Origin: CALBPI01 sp038521865 | Lineage (GTDB): Bacteria > Pseudomonadota > Gammaproteobacteria > Steroidobacterales > Woeseiaceae | DNA: 64,000 nt | Direction: 5' to 3' | Assembly (NCBI GenBank): GCA_038521865.1 | Contig: JBCBKO010000002.1 | Location: forward strand, 62,001 to 126,000 | Shown: positions 1 through 8,839 of the stretch, in pieces | Layout of the letters: each line of letters starts with the position of its first letter | Numbering within the stretch: the stretch's first letter is position 1 | The notes under the pieces: model-generated | The model's input: the letters and a program-made list of their open reading frames with translations, nothing else | Told to the model about the DNA's origin: nothing | Databases searched by the model: none | Position numbers and translations under genes: made by a program

Positions 1-65
1 TTTTCTTGACATGAGCCAGCTCGCCCCCAAATCAACAAATCGACGCAAGACTGGAGCTACAAACC

Positions 66-893
66 ATGCTGAACACAGAAACGACCGAAAACTGGGTATT
101 CGATGCTACGGCAGAGAACTTCGAGTCGATGGTCGTCAACGCGGAGGTTCCGGTACTTGTCGATTTCTGGGCACCGTGGTGCGGGCCTTGCCAGCAAATA
201 ACGCCTATGCTGAACAGCCTGGCGGCTCGCTATCAGGGTCGGTTCAAAGTCGCCAAAGTGAACGTCGACGAAGAGAACGCACTTGCCGGCGCGTTCGGCG
301 TGCGCAGCATCCCGATGCTGGTGCTGTTCCACCAGAAGCAGGCAGTCGAGCAAATTGTTGGACTACAACCGGAACAGGCGCTTGTGCAGCTGATCGACAA
401 GTACGTTGCACCTGCCGATGACGACTTACGACAAGCCACACAAAACGCCGTTCTGAACGGAGATGACGCATCAGCGCGGGAGATGTTGCTCGAGGCGCTT
501 GAGGCGAATCCCGAAAACGACGCCATCAAGGTCGATCTTGCGAGAGTCGAAATGGCACTGGGCAAGTACAGCGACGCGCTGAATCGACTGAGTGATCTAC
601 CCAGTGAAATCGAGTTCAGTGCGGATGTGCAAACACTGAAGGCCGAGCTCGGGCTGCGCGCTGAGGCGTCGCGTCTCGAGTCATTGGACACGCCGTTGGC
701 AAGGGCGCTTGCCGAGGCAGCGCGCAAAGACTATGCGGCCGCGATCGACACGTTGCTGGAGATTGTCCGCACCAAAGACGCTGACGATAGCGGTTCAGCG
801 AAAGCCAACCTGTTTCGGATTTTCGATCTGTTGGGCAGTGCGGACGATCGCGTACAAACCGGACGGAGAGCGCTCGCTAATCTGCTGAACTAG
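66..893 (+). CDS. cnoX: Thioredoxin-fold/TPR co-chaperone, CnoX (YbbN) type
   Basis: 275 residues. An N-terminal thioredoxin domain (about residues 10-115) carries the active-site motif WCGPC. The helical C-terminal half (about 120-275) looks like the TPR part of YbbN/CnoX proteins. The family holds stressed proteins and protects them from over-oxidation before handing them to folding chaperones in the cytoplasm. Both cysteines are present here, so a redox-active form is expected, unlike the E. coli version which lacks one. The start is the ATG at 66, with GGAG about 9 nt upstream. A TTGACA hexamer at 6-11 could be a -35 element, but no good -10 follows. The gene ends 3 bp before the convergent hydrolase gene. 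Confidence 0.93.
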   Translation: MLNTETTENWVFDATAENFESMVVNAEVPVLVDFWAPWCGPCQQITPMLNSLAARYQGRFKVAKVNVDEENALAGAFGVRSIPMLVLFHQKQAVEQIVGLQPEQALVQLIDKYVAPADDDLRQATQNAVLNGDDASAREMLLEALEANPENDAIKVDLARVEMALGKYSDALNRLSDLPSEIEFSADVQTLKAELGLRAEASRLESLDTPLARALAEAARKDYAAAIDTLLEIVRTKDADDSGSAKANLFRIFDLLGSADDRVQTGRRALANLLN

Positions 894-896
894 TGC

Positions 897-1760
897 TCAA
901 GCACCAAGGTGTTCACGCAAGAATGCGATCGTGCGAGCGAATGCGCGCGACGCCGAAGCTTCGTTATAGCGGGCGTCTCCCGGGTTGGCGAATCCATGTA
1001 GCGCATCCGGTTCGACGACGACCTCTACTGGCTTGCCTAGGTTCAGAGCCGAATCGCGAAATGCTCGCACGTCGGTAATGGGTATCGACCGATCGCGCCC
1101 GGCGAAAATAGCCAGCAGCGGTGTGTCGAATGTTGCGAGCGCTTCAGGATCGGAATCGGGCTGTCCGTAATAGCTGACCGCTGCGGTAACGGTTTCGGCG
1201 TTATTCTGTGCGGTACGCACCGACCATTGCGCCCCTTGTGACCAACCCAGGGTAGCGACTGCAGGCGCACCCGCAACTTCGGTTAGAAACCCGATCGCCG
1301 CAGTAATGTTGGCGTCGGCCGCGTCCATGGATTCCAGCAGATCACGCGAGAGTTCACCCGCACGAACGTTGTTGTTCGTGACCTCTCCATCGTACAAATC
1401 GACCGCCAGCGTCATGAAGCCCTGAGCGGCAATCTGCTCCGCGGCGCTTTTGATATCGTCATTCAGGCCCCACCACTCGTGGATCACGATCACCGCAGGC
1501 AGTGGCTCAACCATCGTCTCCGGAAACGCGAAGTAGCCGCGAATGAGTGCATCCTCTGATTCACCATAAGGCAGCATCTCACCTGCCACTGCCACCGGAT
1601 CGCGCAACGAAGACTCTGCAGACGTAGATACAGACTCGGCCTGCGACGCGGTATCGGGTGATATTTCGGCGGTTTCGGTTGCGGGCTTATCGCCTTCTCC
1701 GCCACATGCGGCAAGCGCCAGCATCAGGGGAATGAGCATCAAACGGGGTGAAAGCAACAT
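897..1760 (-). CDS. Dienelactone hydrolase-family lipoprotein (alpha/beta hydrolase)
   Basis: 287 residues. The N-terminus is a lipoprotein signal ending LALAAC (Cys19), followed by a polar Ser/Thr/Glu-rich linker to about residue 60. The rest is an alpha/beta hydrolase of the dienelactone hydrolase family: HEWWGLN (His94, Glu95), nucleophile elbow GWSQG (Ser174), Asp223 and His255 (DALHGF). Classical dienelactone hydrolases use Cys in the elbow, so Ser is a deviation seen also in esterase-like relatives. The substrate cannot be read from the sequence. It is divergent from the CHAT gene, sharing a 111 bp intergenic region, and likely anchored at the periplasmic face of a membrane. Confidence 0.85.
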   Translation of the reverse strand: MLLSPRLMLIPLMLALAACGGEGDKPATETAEISPDTASQAESVSTSAESSLRDPVAVAGEMLPYGESEDALIRGYFAFPETMVEPLPAVIVIHEWWGLNDDIKSAAEQIAAQGFMTLAVDLYDGEVTNNNVRAGELSRDLLESMDAADANITAAIGFLTEVAGAPAVATLGWSQGAQWSVRTAQNNAETVTAAVSYYGQPDSDPEALATFDTPLLAIFAGRDRSIPITDVRAFRDSALNLGKPVEVVVEPDALHGFANPGDARYNEASASRAFARTIAFLREHLGA

Positions 1761-1871
1761 GCGTATTTGGGTCTGATTTCTCCGGGGGCGTCATTTTTGC
1801 ATCGACGACCGTAAAAAGGGAAGTCGAACAGGCGCTTGCGGTTCCGCGGCGGGCGGTGCGACCATCAGCGC

Positions 1872-4800
1872 ATGGGGACTCAGGGCGAGGTAGTGTGCGG
1901 CCTCCCGTTGCGCCGCGCGTGGCAGGCCATTGTGATCGGCCTTGGATTAGCTGCGCCCACCACAGGCGCGTTCGCTGCGTCGGATTTCGCCGTCGGTTCC
2001 AGGCTGGTCATTACCGACGAGGCGCCACACGAGATTACGCTACCCGCCGGTCGCTGGTTGCTGGGCAAGTCGGCACGATTCTGCGAGGCAGAATTAGAGA
2101 TCACGGGCCTTGCAGCATTGCCCACTGTGGTCGCACGTGCAGATGGCCACCTGCTATTGATTCCCATTGAAACCTCTGCCGCACTGACCCTGACGCTCAA
2201 GGCGACAATCAGCAATCAGCGCGCACGTGAATGCGATATTCATGTCGAGACTTTTACAACAGACGGATTGAGCGCGGAGCTGCTCGAACGAGAAGCCGCC
2301 CTCACTGACAGCTACGCCCGCAGCGGAGACGCAGAACGGGAAGTTCGCATCCCGCTTGCGATTGACCTCGGCAAAGCGTGGGCGCGGAGCTCCTCAAACC
2401 AGCAAATCGGCGCTTCCCGTTGGCTGATCGCCGCATCTAACAGTGGCCGTTTGGGCAGGCACCGCGAGGTTGTCGAATTAACGCGCCGTGGCCTGGACTG
2501 CTGCGGCTCTCTATCCGATGCATGGCTAAAGGGCCAACTGCTGAATTCGATGGGGTTGGCGTTAGCGCGCACTCGCCAGTCAGAGCTAGCTCGATCCGCG
2601 CTAGAGAAGGCGAGTTCAACACTCGCGCCTGAATACGAGAATAAGGCTGCAAATGTCGCGCAGAGCAATCTGTGCTTTCTGAAGTTCAGAGTGCTCAAGG
2701 AATTTGAAGCTGCCGAGACTTGCTACGCGAGGCTCTTGGAAACGGCGCAGACGTTGGGTGACGGTACGGGCGAGGTTCGATATCTGAACCTGTTGGGGGG
2801 CACACTCTCACAACGTGGACAGCCCCGGAAAGCGCTCGAATACATCGATCTTGCCTACAACCACCCGAGGGCCAAACAACGGGATCGACTTCAGGCCGAC
2901 ATCGCTCGCGCACGAGCGCTAGAACTCTCCCGCCTCGGGCGCTTTCAGGAGGCGTTAGAACTCCTGCAGGAGTCGCTGACCATTTCCCAGGAAATTGATG
3001 ACCGTATGGGTGCAGGCCGGACACTCAATAACATGGGTATTGCCTATGGTCGGCTGGGTGTCTATCGACAGGCCGCGGAGCTGCTTGAGCAATCGTACGC
3101 GCTTGCCTCAACGGCGAACGCGGATCGCCAGCTGAGCGTTGGCATCGGCTACGCCAATGCCTTGATTTACCTCGGCGAAGTTGATCGGCTGGCGGCCCTC
3201 TTGGCGGAACTGGAATCACTGGCGACCATCTCAGAGGACGCGGCGCTCGTTCGTCAACTGCGTCTCTTGAGCGCATCCGAGGCAGAGGCGCGCGGGAATG
3301 CAGCCGAGGCACTTGTTGCTCTTGAGGTTCTGATTGATGAATTTTCGCATGACCCCCCGTCCGAATCGCGGTATCTGATCTCCGCACTGAACGTGGCGAG
3401 CCAGGCCGCGCTCGCGCAGGGCGATGCAGAGAGCGCTCTCGCGTTCGCCACACAGTCGGTGCAACGCAGCGAGCAAACAGACAATCTCATGAAGATTGCC
3501 GCTTCGATTGCAATGCGCGCCCGCGCGCTGCAGATGCTGGGTGAGTCAGACTCGGCTATCGCCGACGCATACGCTGCCATTGAACTTATCGAGAGGCTGC
3601 GTGGCGACCTGCAACAGATCGAGACTCGCGCCAGCTACCAGTCTACAAAGCTTGGCGCCTACGCCCTTCTGATTGACCTACTCTCCGAAAGCGGAGAGAT
3701 CGAACAATCACTGGAAGTGGCAGAACGCTATCGCGCGCAAACACTGGTCGACGTACTGCAGAAGGGTAACGCCAACCCACCCACCACTGCGCCAGTCAAT
3801 TTAGTGACGACACGCGCTGATCTGCGGGCGGAGATCAATCGCCGCGAACAAGCGCGACTAAGCGGCAAGACCACCGAGTCGATCAGCGATTTGCTGGCGG
3901 AATTGAACGTGCTTGACGCCAAAATTTCCGAGTTCGATCCGCGCTACCGCGCGACACAACGCAACTTCGCCCTGCCCGCTGCCGAGCTCCGTGAAACACT
4001 GGACGAGGGCACAGTAGCCCTCCAGTACATGCTCGGCACGGAGCGTTCCTATGCATGGCTGATGGATCGCGATGCGATTGAGCTCGTGTATTTGCCGGCA
4101 AATTCGGAGATTGAGTCACTCGCTCGCGAATTGCACGCCACGCTTTCCAGAAGAGGCGATGCGCAAGACTTGCTGGTCACGACGGGCAGGCTGTTGCTCG
4201 GTCCCTTTGCCGAGAAACTCGCGAGGGCTAAACGCGTAGCGATAGTGCCCGACGGCGCCCTGCACTACGTGCCCTTCGATGCGCTGATGCTATCGCCAGA
4301 CACACCGCCAGTCCTTGCGACCGTCCCAATCAGTCATCAAGCCTCGTTGACCGCGCTGACGCTGACACGGGGTTACGCACGCACCAAGGGCAATACGATT
4401 GTGGCGATCGCCGATCCCATCTTCTCGGTAAGCGATGCGCGATTGGATTCGCCCCCGGCTGGCTCTACCGCCGAGCAAAACCCGCTGAATCGACTCCGAC
4501 TCAGTGCCTTAGAGGCTGCAACGCTCGAGCAACTCGCGCCCGATCGCACGCGTGTTTTCATGGGCTTCGATGCCAATGTCACTCTCCTTGCTCCAGATGC
4601 GCTTTCCGAAGTCTCGATTTTGCATCTCGCCACCCACGGCTTCGCCGACGACGAAACGCCTGCCAGAACCGGCGTGATGTTGTCGCTCTTCGATGAAGAA
4701 GGTAACCCCCAAGCTGGCTTTTTGGGCTTACGCGATATTTATGAGCTGCGACTGGACAGCGAGTTGGTGACGCTGTCCGCGTGTGAAACTGCACTCGGTC

Positions 4801-5111
4801 AGCAACTGGCGGGAGAAGGGCTGCTTGGCCTGACCCGAGGATTCATGTATGCCGGCGCTCGCCGGGTTGTTGCGAGCTTGTGGCCGGTCTCCGACCGCGC
4901 GACAGCCGAGCTTATGCAGCACTTCTACCAAGCCATGCTGGAAGACGGGTTAGCGCCGGACGCCGCGCTCGCTCAGGCCAAGCGTGAATTGAGCAGAAAC
5001 CGGCGTTTTCGTCATCCCTATTACTGGGCGTCGTTCGTCCTGCATGGTGACTGGCGACCGCTGGGCGGCCGAGGTGAGATAATTGACACGCCCGTGACAG
5101 CTGGGCGTTGA
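1872..5111 (+). CDS. Exported TPR-CHAT protease-like protein
   Basis: 1079 residues from the ATG at 1872. A TTG at 1836 in the same frame would add 12 residues ahead of what looks like a signal peptide (Arg pair, hydrophobic core at about 18-30, AFA cleavage near 35), so the ATG is preferred. Residues about 180-640 are tandem TPR helices. Residues about 750-1063 form a CHAT domain (caspase HetF-associated with TPRs) with the catalytic pair visible: His922 in LATHGF and Cys971 in TLSACETA, followed by the conserved LxxLTRGFMYAGARRVVASLW region. CHAT proteins are caspase-like cysteine peptidases that cut partner proteins. The signal peptide would place this one outside the cytoplasm. It heads a plus-strand block with a small unknown protein, an ECF sigma factor and an anti-sigma-like protein. 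Confidence 0.9.
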   Translation: MGTQGEVVCGLPLRRAWQAIVIGLGLAAPTTGAFAASDFAVGSRLVITDEAPHEITLPAGRWLLGKSARFCEAELEITGLAALPTVVARADGHLLLIPIETSAALTLTLKATISNQRARECDIHVETFTTDGLSAELLEREAALTDSYARSGDAEREVRIPLAIDLGKAWARSSSNQQIGASRWLIAASNSGRLGRHREVVELTRRGLDCCGSLSDAWLKGQLLNSMGLALARTRQSELARSALEKASSTLAPEYENKAANVAQSNLCFLKFRVLKEFEAAETCYARLLETAQTLGDGTGEVRYLNLLGGTLSQRGQPRKALEYIDLAYNHPRAKQRDRLQADIARARALELSRLGRFQEALELLQESLTISQEIDDRMGAGRTLNNMGIAYGRLGVYRQAAELLEQSYALASTANADRQLSVGIGYANALIYLGEVDRLAALLAELESLATISEDAALVRQLRLLSASEAEARGNAAEALVALEVLIDEFSHDPPSESRYLISALNVASQAALAQGDAESALAFATQSVQRSEQTDNLMKIAASIAMRARALQMLGESDSAIADAYAAIELIERLRGDLQQIETRASYQSTKLGAYALLIDLLSESGEIEQSLEVAERYRAQTLVDVLQKGNANPPTTAPVNLVTTRADLRAEINRREQARLSGKTTESISDLLAELNVLDAKISEFDPRYRATQRNFALPAAELRETLDEGTVALQYMLGTERSYAWLMDRDAIELVYLPANSEIESLARELHATLSRRGDAQDLLVTTGRLLLGPFAEKLARAKRVAIVPDGALHYVPFDALMLSPDTPPVLATVPISHQASLTALTLTRGYARTKGNTIVAIADPIFSVSDARLDSPPAGSTAEQNPLNRLRLSALEAATLEQLAPDRTRVFMGFDANVTLLAPDALSEVSILHLATHGFADDETPARTGVMLSLFDEEGNPQAGFLGLRDIYELRLDSELVTLSACETALGQQLAGEGLLGLTRGFMYAGARRVVASLWPVSDRATAELMQHFYQAMLEDGLAPDAALAQAKRELSRNRRFRHPYYWASFVLHGDWRPLGGRGEIIDTPVTAGR

Positions 5112-5181
5112 AGGGGTGCGCAATTGACGCGTGCTGAGGAGCCGGCCGCGGCCGGACTATAGCGAACGGAAGGGGTATCGC

Positions 5182-5559
5182 ATGGTTGCAGAAGAAAAAT
5201 CGATCACACCGCCAGAAACCTATGAATGGGTCTGGCTCGTAAGGAATGTACGGAACAATCCGGATGAACGCGTGCCGATGGAGGTGGGTGACCTGATCTA
5301 CATTTGCGTCTGTGACGACGGAAAAGTGCAGTTCCGGCAGCGTAGCGAGAAGAATCCGGAGAATTCCGAGCTCTGGAACAAAGCATCCGGTGCCTACTGC
5401 AAAGAGTCTGGAACAGTGACTGGGACGCTGCCGGACGAACGGACGTTCAGCATGCAAATCGAACGGGGCGACGGATGCAACGTCATCCGCTCGGTTCACC
5501 GGCGCAATCCCGACGAGGGCGATTGGGACGGCGAAGATGGGTGGGAGCCAACTCGCTAA
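5182..5559 (+). CDS. Unrecognised 125-residue protein in the CHAT/sigma block
   Basis: 125 residues from the ATG at 5182, chosen because GGAAGGGG lies 7 nt upstream; an upstream GTG at 5131 has no such site. I do not recognise the family. The protein has no signal peptide and no membrane segment, is rich in charged residues, appears beta-strand rich in its first half (residues 12-52), has four cysteines (42, 44, 73, 99) and ends in an acidic, Trp-containing tail. It lies 70 bp after the CHAT gene and 39 bp before the sigma gene, so co-transcription is likely. By position it could be a substrate, adaptor or effector of the CHAT protease or a regulator of the sigma factor; nothing in the sequence decides this. 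Confidence 0.75.
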   Translation: MVAEEKSITPPETYEWVWLVRNVRNNPDERVPMEVGDLIYICVCDDGKVQFRQRSEKNPENSELWNKASGAYCKESGTVTGTLPDERTFSMQIERGDGCNVIRSVHRRNPDEGDWDGEDGWEPTR

Positions 5560-5598
5560 TTCCCTAATTTGCGACGAGCACAATCCCCGGAGATCACG

Positions 5599-6318
5599 AT
5601 GAGAAACAACGTCTACAGACTGCCACTGCGAGTTCTGCCAGAATATCGCCCTATGAAGGGGAGAGAATCCGGCAGTACGTCGACAGACGTTGCCGGGGAT
5701 AGTGCTTCGTCCAATGACGAGGCGACGATTGCGCGCGATCTGGCGCAGCGTATTGCGGGCGGCGATCAGACCGCCGAGCAAGAGATGATCGTGCGCTACA
5801 GCCGCCCGCTGCTCTACATGCTGCGCCGACGTGCCGGTGACCCGGACCTTGCAGAGGATTTACATCAGGATGTCTTCCGAGTCGTCATCGAGCGGCTACG
5901 CGATCGCGGCATCAAGGAGCCGGAAAAACTCGCCGGGTTTATCCAAAGCACGGGCAGAAATCTTTTGATCGGGGAAATCCGACGCTCGCAGCGCCGCCGC
6001 ACCTACGCTGACAGCGATGCCATCGACGCTTCGGCGGATACCGAATCGTCGACGCAATTCAGCGACACCAGCGACGAGCAGGAAGCGTCCGCCGTCCGCG
6101 AATTGCTCGAGGAACTGAAACCGGAGCGTGATCGAGCGATCCTCATCCGCTTTTATCTGCAGCAGGAAGACAAAGCCAGCATTTGCAGTGCGCTGGATTT
6201 GACCGACCTGCACTTCAATCGGGTGCTGTACCGCGCCAAGAAACGTTTCCGTGCACTGATCGAATCGAGTGCACACGCTGCGGCCGCGGACTTGATCTCC
6301 GGCCGCGATGAGGCCTGA
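5599..6318 (+). CDS. ECF-type RNA polymerase sigma factor
   Basis: 239 residues from the ATG at 5599, which has CGGAG about 7 nt upstream; a TTG at 5569 is less likely. Sigma region 2 covers about residues 60-135 (DPDLAEDLHQDVF, then GRNLLIGEIRRS) and region 4 about 165-222, with a helix-turn-helix ending YRAKKRFR. The two are joined by a Ser/Thr/Asp-rich linker, and there is no region 1 or 3, as in ECF (group IV) sigma factors. The unusual first 40 residues are basic then polar. It overlaps the next gene, which encodes a transmembrane anti-sigma-like protein, by 11 bp, the usual arrangement for a sigma/anti-sigma pair. Its target promoters are not identifiable here. Confidence 0.92.
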   Translation: MRNNVYRLPLRVLPEYRPMKGRESGSTSTDVAGDSASSNDEATIARDLAQRIAGGDQTAEQEMIVRYSRPLLYMLRRRAGDPDLAEDLHQDVFRVVIERLRDRGIKEPEKLAGFIQSTGRNLLIGEIRRSQRRRTYADSDAIDASADTESSTQFSDTSDEQEASAVRELLEELKPERDRAILIRFYLQQEDKASICSALDLTDLHFNRVLYRAKKRFRALIESSAHAAAADLISGRDEA

Positions 6319-6991
6319 TGTGATGGAAGACTTCAGTCAACTTACCCGGCGAGTCGTGGTCGAGCACAATCTCGTCGACCGCTACCTGATGGACCAGCTC
6401 ACCGAAGAGCAAGCGATGGCGTTTGAGGATTTCTACGCCGGTTGCCCTGAGACGATGGCGGAGCTCGATATCAGCGAGCGATTAATTCGCAATTTGAAAC
6501 GAACGGACACCGATGACGTTGTGGTGTCACTCGACGCCAAGCGGTCGAAGAACGAAAAGAACCGCGTTGCCCGCTTCCTGAGTTCGCCGGCTTACAGTGC
6601 GGCCGCGTCCATGGTTGCGGTCGCAGCGCTGGCACTGTTGGGCATGAATCAATCGATCCCCGAGGCGATGCCGCTCGGCACTGGCAATGTGCCCGTCGAG
6701 TATCTTGACCCCACGCGAGGCAGCGACACCGGACTTGAGATCGCAATGCGCGGCAGCGATTCGGTGTTGCTCAAGCTCGATCTGGGACTCGCGTCCGACG
6801 AGCCCTACCAGGCGAGAGTGATCGATACCGACGGGCGCTCGATTCTCACAATCGAAGATCTACAAGTCGACGACTCGAGCGCGTTGACCGTACTGCTGCG
6901 TGCCGAGGCGACGCAGCCTGGCGCCTATCGCATCAACGTTCGCAATGTTTCCGGTGAAACCTGGGTGTTCCCCTACACACTCATCGACTGA
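6308..6991 (+). CDS. Membrane-anchored anti-sigma-like protein
   Basis: 227 residues from the ATG at 6308, overlapping the sigma gene; an ATG at 6323 is also possible. Residues about 15-65 (VDRYLMDQLTEEQAMAFEDFY, then GCPETMAEL) have the layout of the zinc-finger anti-sigma domain (zf-HC2), but only one Cys of the usual CxxC remains, so zinc binding is doubtful. One transmembrane helix lies at about 96-114. Residues 115-227 would be periplasmic and look like a beta-sandwich. Expected role: hold the ECF sigma factor at the membrane until an envelope signal arrives. The periplasmic part sits in the same compartment as the signal-peptide-bearing CHAT protein. Confidence 0.8.
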   Translation: MRPDVMEDFSQLTRRVVVEHNLVDRYLMDQLTEEQAMAFEDFYAGCPETMAELDISERLIRNLKRTDTDDVVVSLDAKRSKNEKNRVARFLSSPAYSAAASMVAVAALALLGMNQSIPEAMPLGTGNVPVEYLDPTRGSDTGLEIAMRGSDSVLLKLDLGLASDEPYQARVIDTDGRSILTIEDLQVDDSSALTVLLRAEATQPGAYRINVRNVSGETWVFPYTLID

Positions 6992-7051
6992 TACATCCCC
7001 GCCCTAACTCCGCTAGACTCTGCGCTGCGTTCAGCATCGCAGGGAGGCTGC

Positions 7052-8839
7052 GTGAATTTTCTGACCGAAGTGCTGGTGTACCTCGCGGTCGCCATTGTCA
7101 CCGTGCCGCTCACCAAGCGCATTGGCCTCGGCTCAGTGTTGGGTTACCTGCTGGCTGGTGTGCTTATCGGACCGTCGGTGCTAAAGCTGGTCACCGACGT
7201 CGACACCATTCTGCACTTTGCGGAACTGGGTGTGGTCTTCCTGCTATTCATTATCGGTCTTGAGATGCAGCCATCCCGGCTGTGGGTGCTGCGTAAAGCG
7301 GTTTTCGGATTAGGCGGCCTGCAAGTCCTCATCACCGGACTCGTACTCTCCGGTATCGTTGTCGCGCTGGAGATCGACTGGCGCGCCGCAGTGGTCGTCG
7401 GCTTCGGCCTGGCGCTCTCCTCGACCGCATTTACCATGCAGCTGCTCGCCGAACGCCATGAGCTATCGGTGCGGTACGGCCGATCCGCGTTTGCCGTTCT
7501 GTTGTTCCAGGATATGGCGGTGATCCCACTGCTCGCCCTGATGCCCTTGCTGGCTGCACCGGAGTCCATGAGCGTCGACGTTGTGGCCATCGGCAAAGCG
7601 ATTGGCGCGATGGTCCTATTGATCGTTGGCGGTCGCTACACACTGCGCCCGATCCTTCGCGTGGTCGCCGGCACCGATATCCGCGAATTGATGATCGCCG
7701 TGGGCCTCTTGGTCGTCATTGGCAGCGCGACCCTGATGTACAAGGTCGGTTTGTCGATGGGGCTCGGCGCTTTCATCGCCGGAATGCTGCTGGCCGACTC
7801 CGAGTACCGACACCAGCTTGAGGTCGATATCGAGCCGTTCAAAGGCTTGCTCCTCGGGCTGTTCTTCATCGCGGTAGGCATGTCGGTAAATCTATCGCTG
7901 GTCGTGGATCAGGCGCTGGCGCTCACAGTATCCGTATTGGTACTGATGAGCATCAAAGCAGCGCTGCTGGTACTACTCGCGCTTCGCTTCCAGATGGAAT
8001 CCGACGAGCGACTGCGACTCGGATTGATCCTCTCGCAAGGCGGTGAGTTCGGGTTTGTCCTGTTCACCGCTGCCGTCAGCGAAAGCGTCATGACGCGTGA
8101 GCTTGCGGACTTCCTGATTGTCGTGGTCAGCATTTCCATGGCACTGACACCGCTCGTGATGATCGCGGCGGATTTCTGGCTAAACCGCAGCGCCGCCAGT
8201 AAACCACCCGCCTATGACGAGATCTCGAACGAACAACCTGAGATTGTGATTGTCAGCTTTGGCCGCTTTGGACAGATCATCGGTCGCATATTGCGGAGCA
8301 AAGGCATTCCGTTCACCGCGCTCGAGTCCAACCCGGAGCAGGTCGACGTGGTTCGACGGTTCGGCAACAAAGTCTATTTTGGCGATGCTCGACGTGTTGA
8401 CTTGTTGCATGCCGCTGGCGCAAAAGACGCGAAATATCTCATTCTCGCCATCGATGATGTTGAGCAGTCGGTGGAGGCGGCAGAGTTGATCCGCCAACAC
8501 TTCCCGCACCTAAAGATTTTTGCTCGCGCCCGAAACCGGGTTCACGCGCATCGTCTGATGGATCTCGGCATTGAAGACCCAGTCCGGGACACCCTGTACT
8601 CCAGTCTCAAGGTGACCGAAGACTTACTCGGCGAGTTGGGCTACTCGGAGGAGCGTGCCCGTCGCGTGACTGAGACGTTCCTGAAACACGACGAACGATA
8701 TCTGCGGAAACAGAGCGCCTACCGGCAAGACGAGCAGGCGTTGATCCAAACGGTTCACCAGTCGGCGGCGGAGCTGGCTACCTTGCTACGCACAGACCAA
8801 GAGAACGTAAAGGACATTCAAACCGGCGACGAAGAGTAG
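7052..8839 (+). CDS. CPA2-family cation:proton antiporter with TrkA-N domain (KefB/KefC type)
   Basis: 595 residues, GTG start at 7052 with GGGAGG 5 nt upstream. Residues 1-375 are a chain of hydrophobic helices typical of CPA2 sodium/proton and potassium/proton exchangers, including the conserved GxxLxxSEY segment. Residues from about 397 form a Rossmann TrkA-N/RCK domain (SFGRFGQIIGRIL), which in KefB/KefC gates potassium efflux in response to nucleotides or glutathione adducts. A short polar C-terminal tail follows. No KefF/KefG ancillary subunit gene is adjacent. The last 22 bp overlap the convergent GIY-YIG gene. The exact ion is not deducible. Confidence 0.92.
   Translation: MNFLTEVLVYLAVAIVTVPLTKRIGLGSVLGYLLAGVLIGPSVLKLVTDVDTILHFAELGVVFLLFIIGLEMQPSRLWVLRKAVFGLGGLQVLITGLVLSGIVVALEIDWRAAVVVGFGLALSSTAFTMQLLAERHELSVRYGRSAFAVLLFQDMAVIPLLALMPLLAAPESMSVDVVAIGKAIGAMVLLIVGGRYTLRPILRVVAGTDIRELMIAVGLLVVIGSATLMYKVGLSMGLGAFIAGMLLADSEYRHQLEVDIEPFKGLLLGLFFIAVGMSVNLSLVVDQALALTVSVLVLMSIKAALLVLLALRFQMESDERLRLGLILSQGGEFGFVLFTAAVSESVMTRELADFLIVVVSISMALTPLVMIAADFWLNRSAASKPPAYDEISNEQPEIVIVSFGRFGQIIGRILRSKGIPFTALESNPEQVDVVRRFGNKVYFGDARRVDLLHAAGAKDAKYLILAIDDVEQSVEAAELIRQHFPHLKIFARARNRVHAHRLMDLGIEDPVRDTLYSSLKVTEDLLGELGYSEERARRVTETFLKHDERYLRKQSAYRQDEQALIQTVHQSAAELATLLRTDQENVKDIQTGDEE

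Noticed and set aside
5131..5181. Upstream GTG start for the 125-residue protein
   Set aside because: No ribosome site, while GGAAGGGG precedes the ATG at 5182.
4912..5781. 289-residue open frame antisense to the end of CHAT, the small protein and the start of the sigma gene
   Set aside because: Low-complexity Arg/Pro/His composition; the plus-strand genes have ribosome sites and domains.
1872..6991. A CRISPR array or gRAMP/Cas7-11 gene near the TPR-CHAT/sigma block
   Set aside because: Looked for because of the Craspase likeness; no direct-repeat array and no Cas-like protein is present anywhere in the window.
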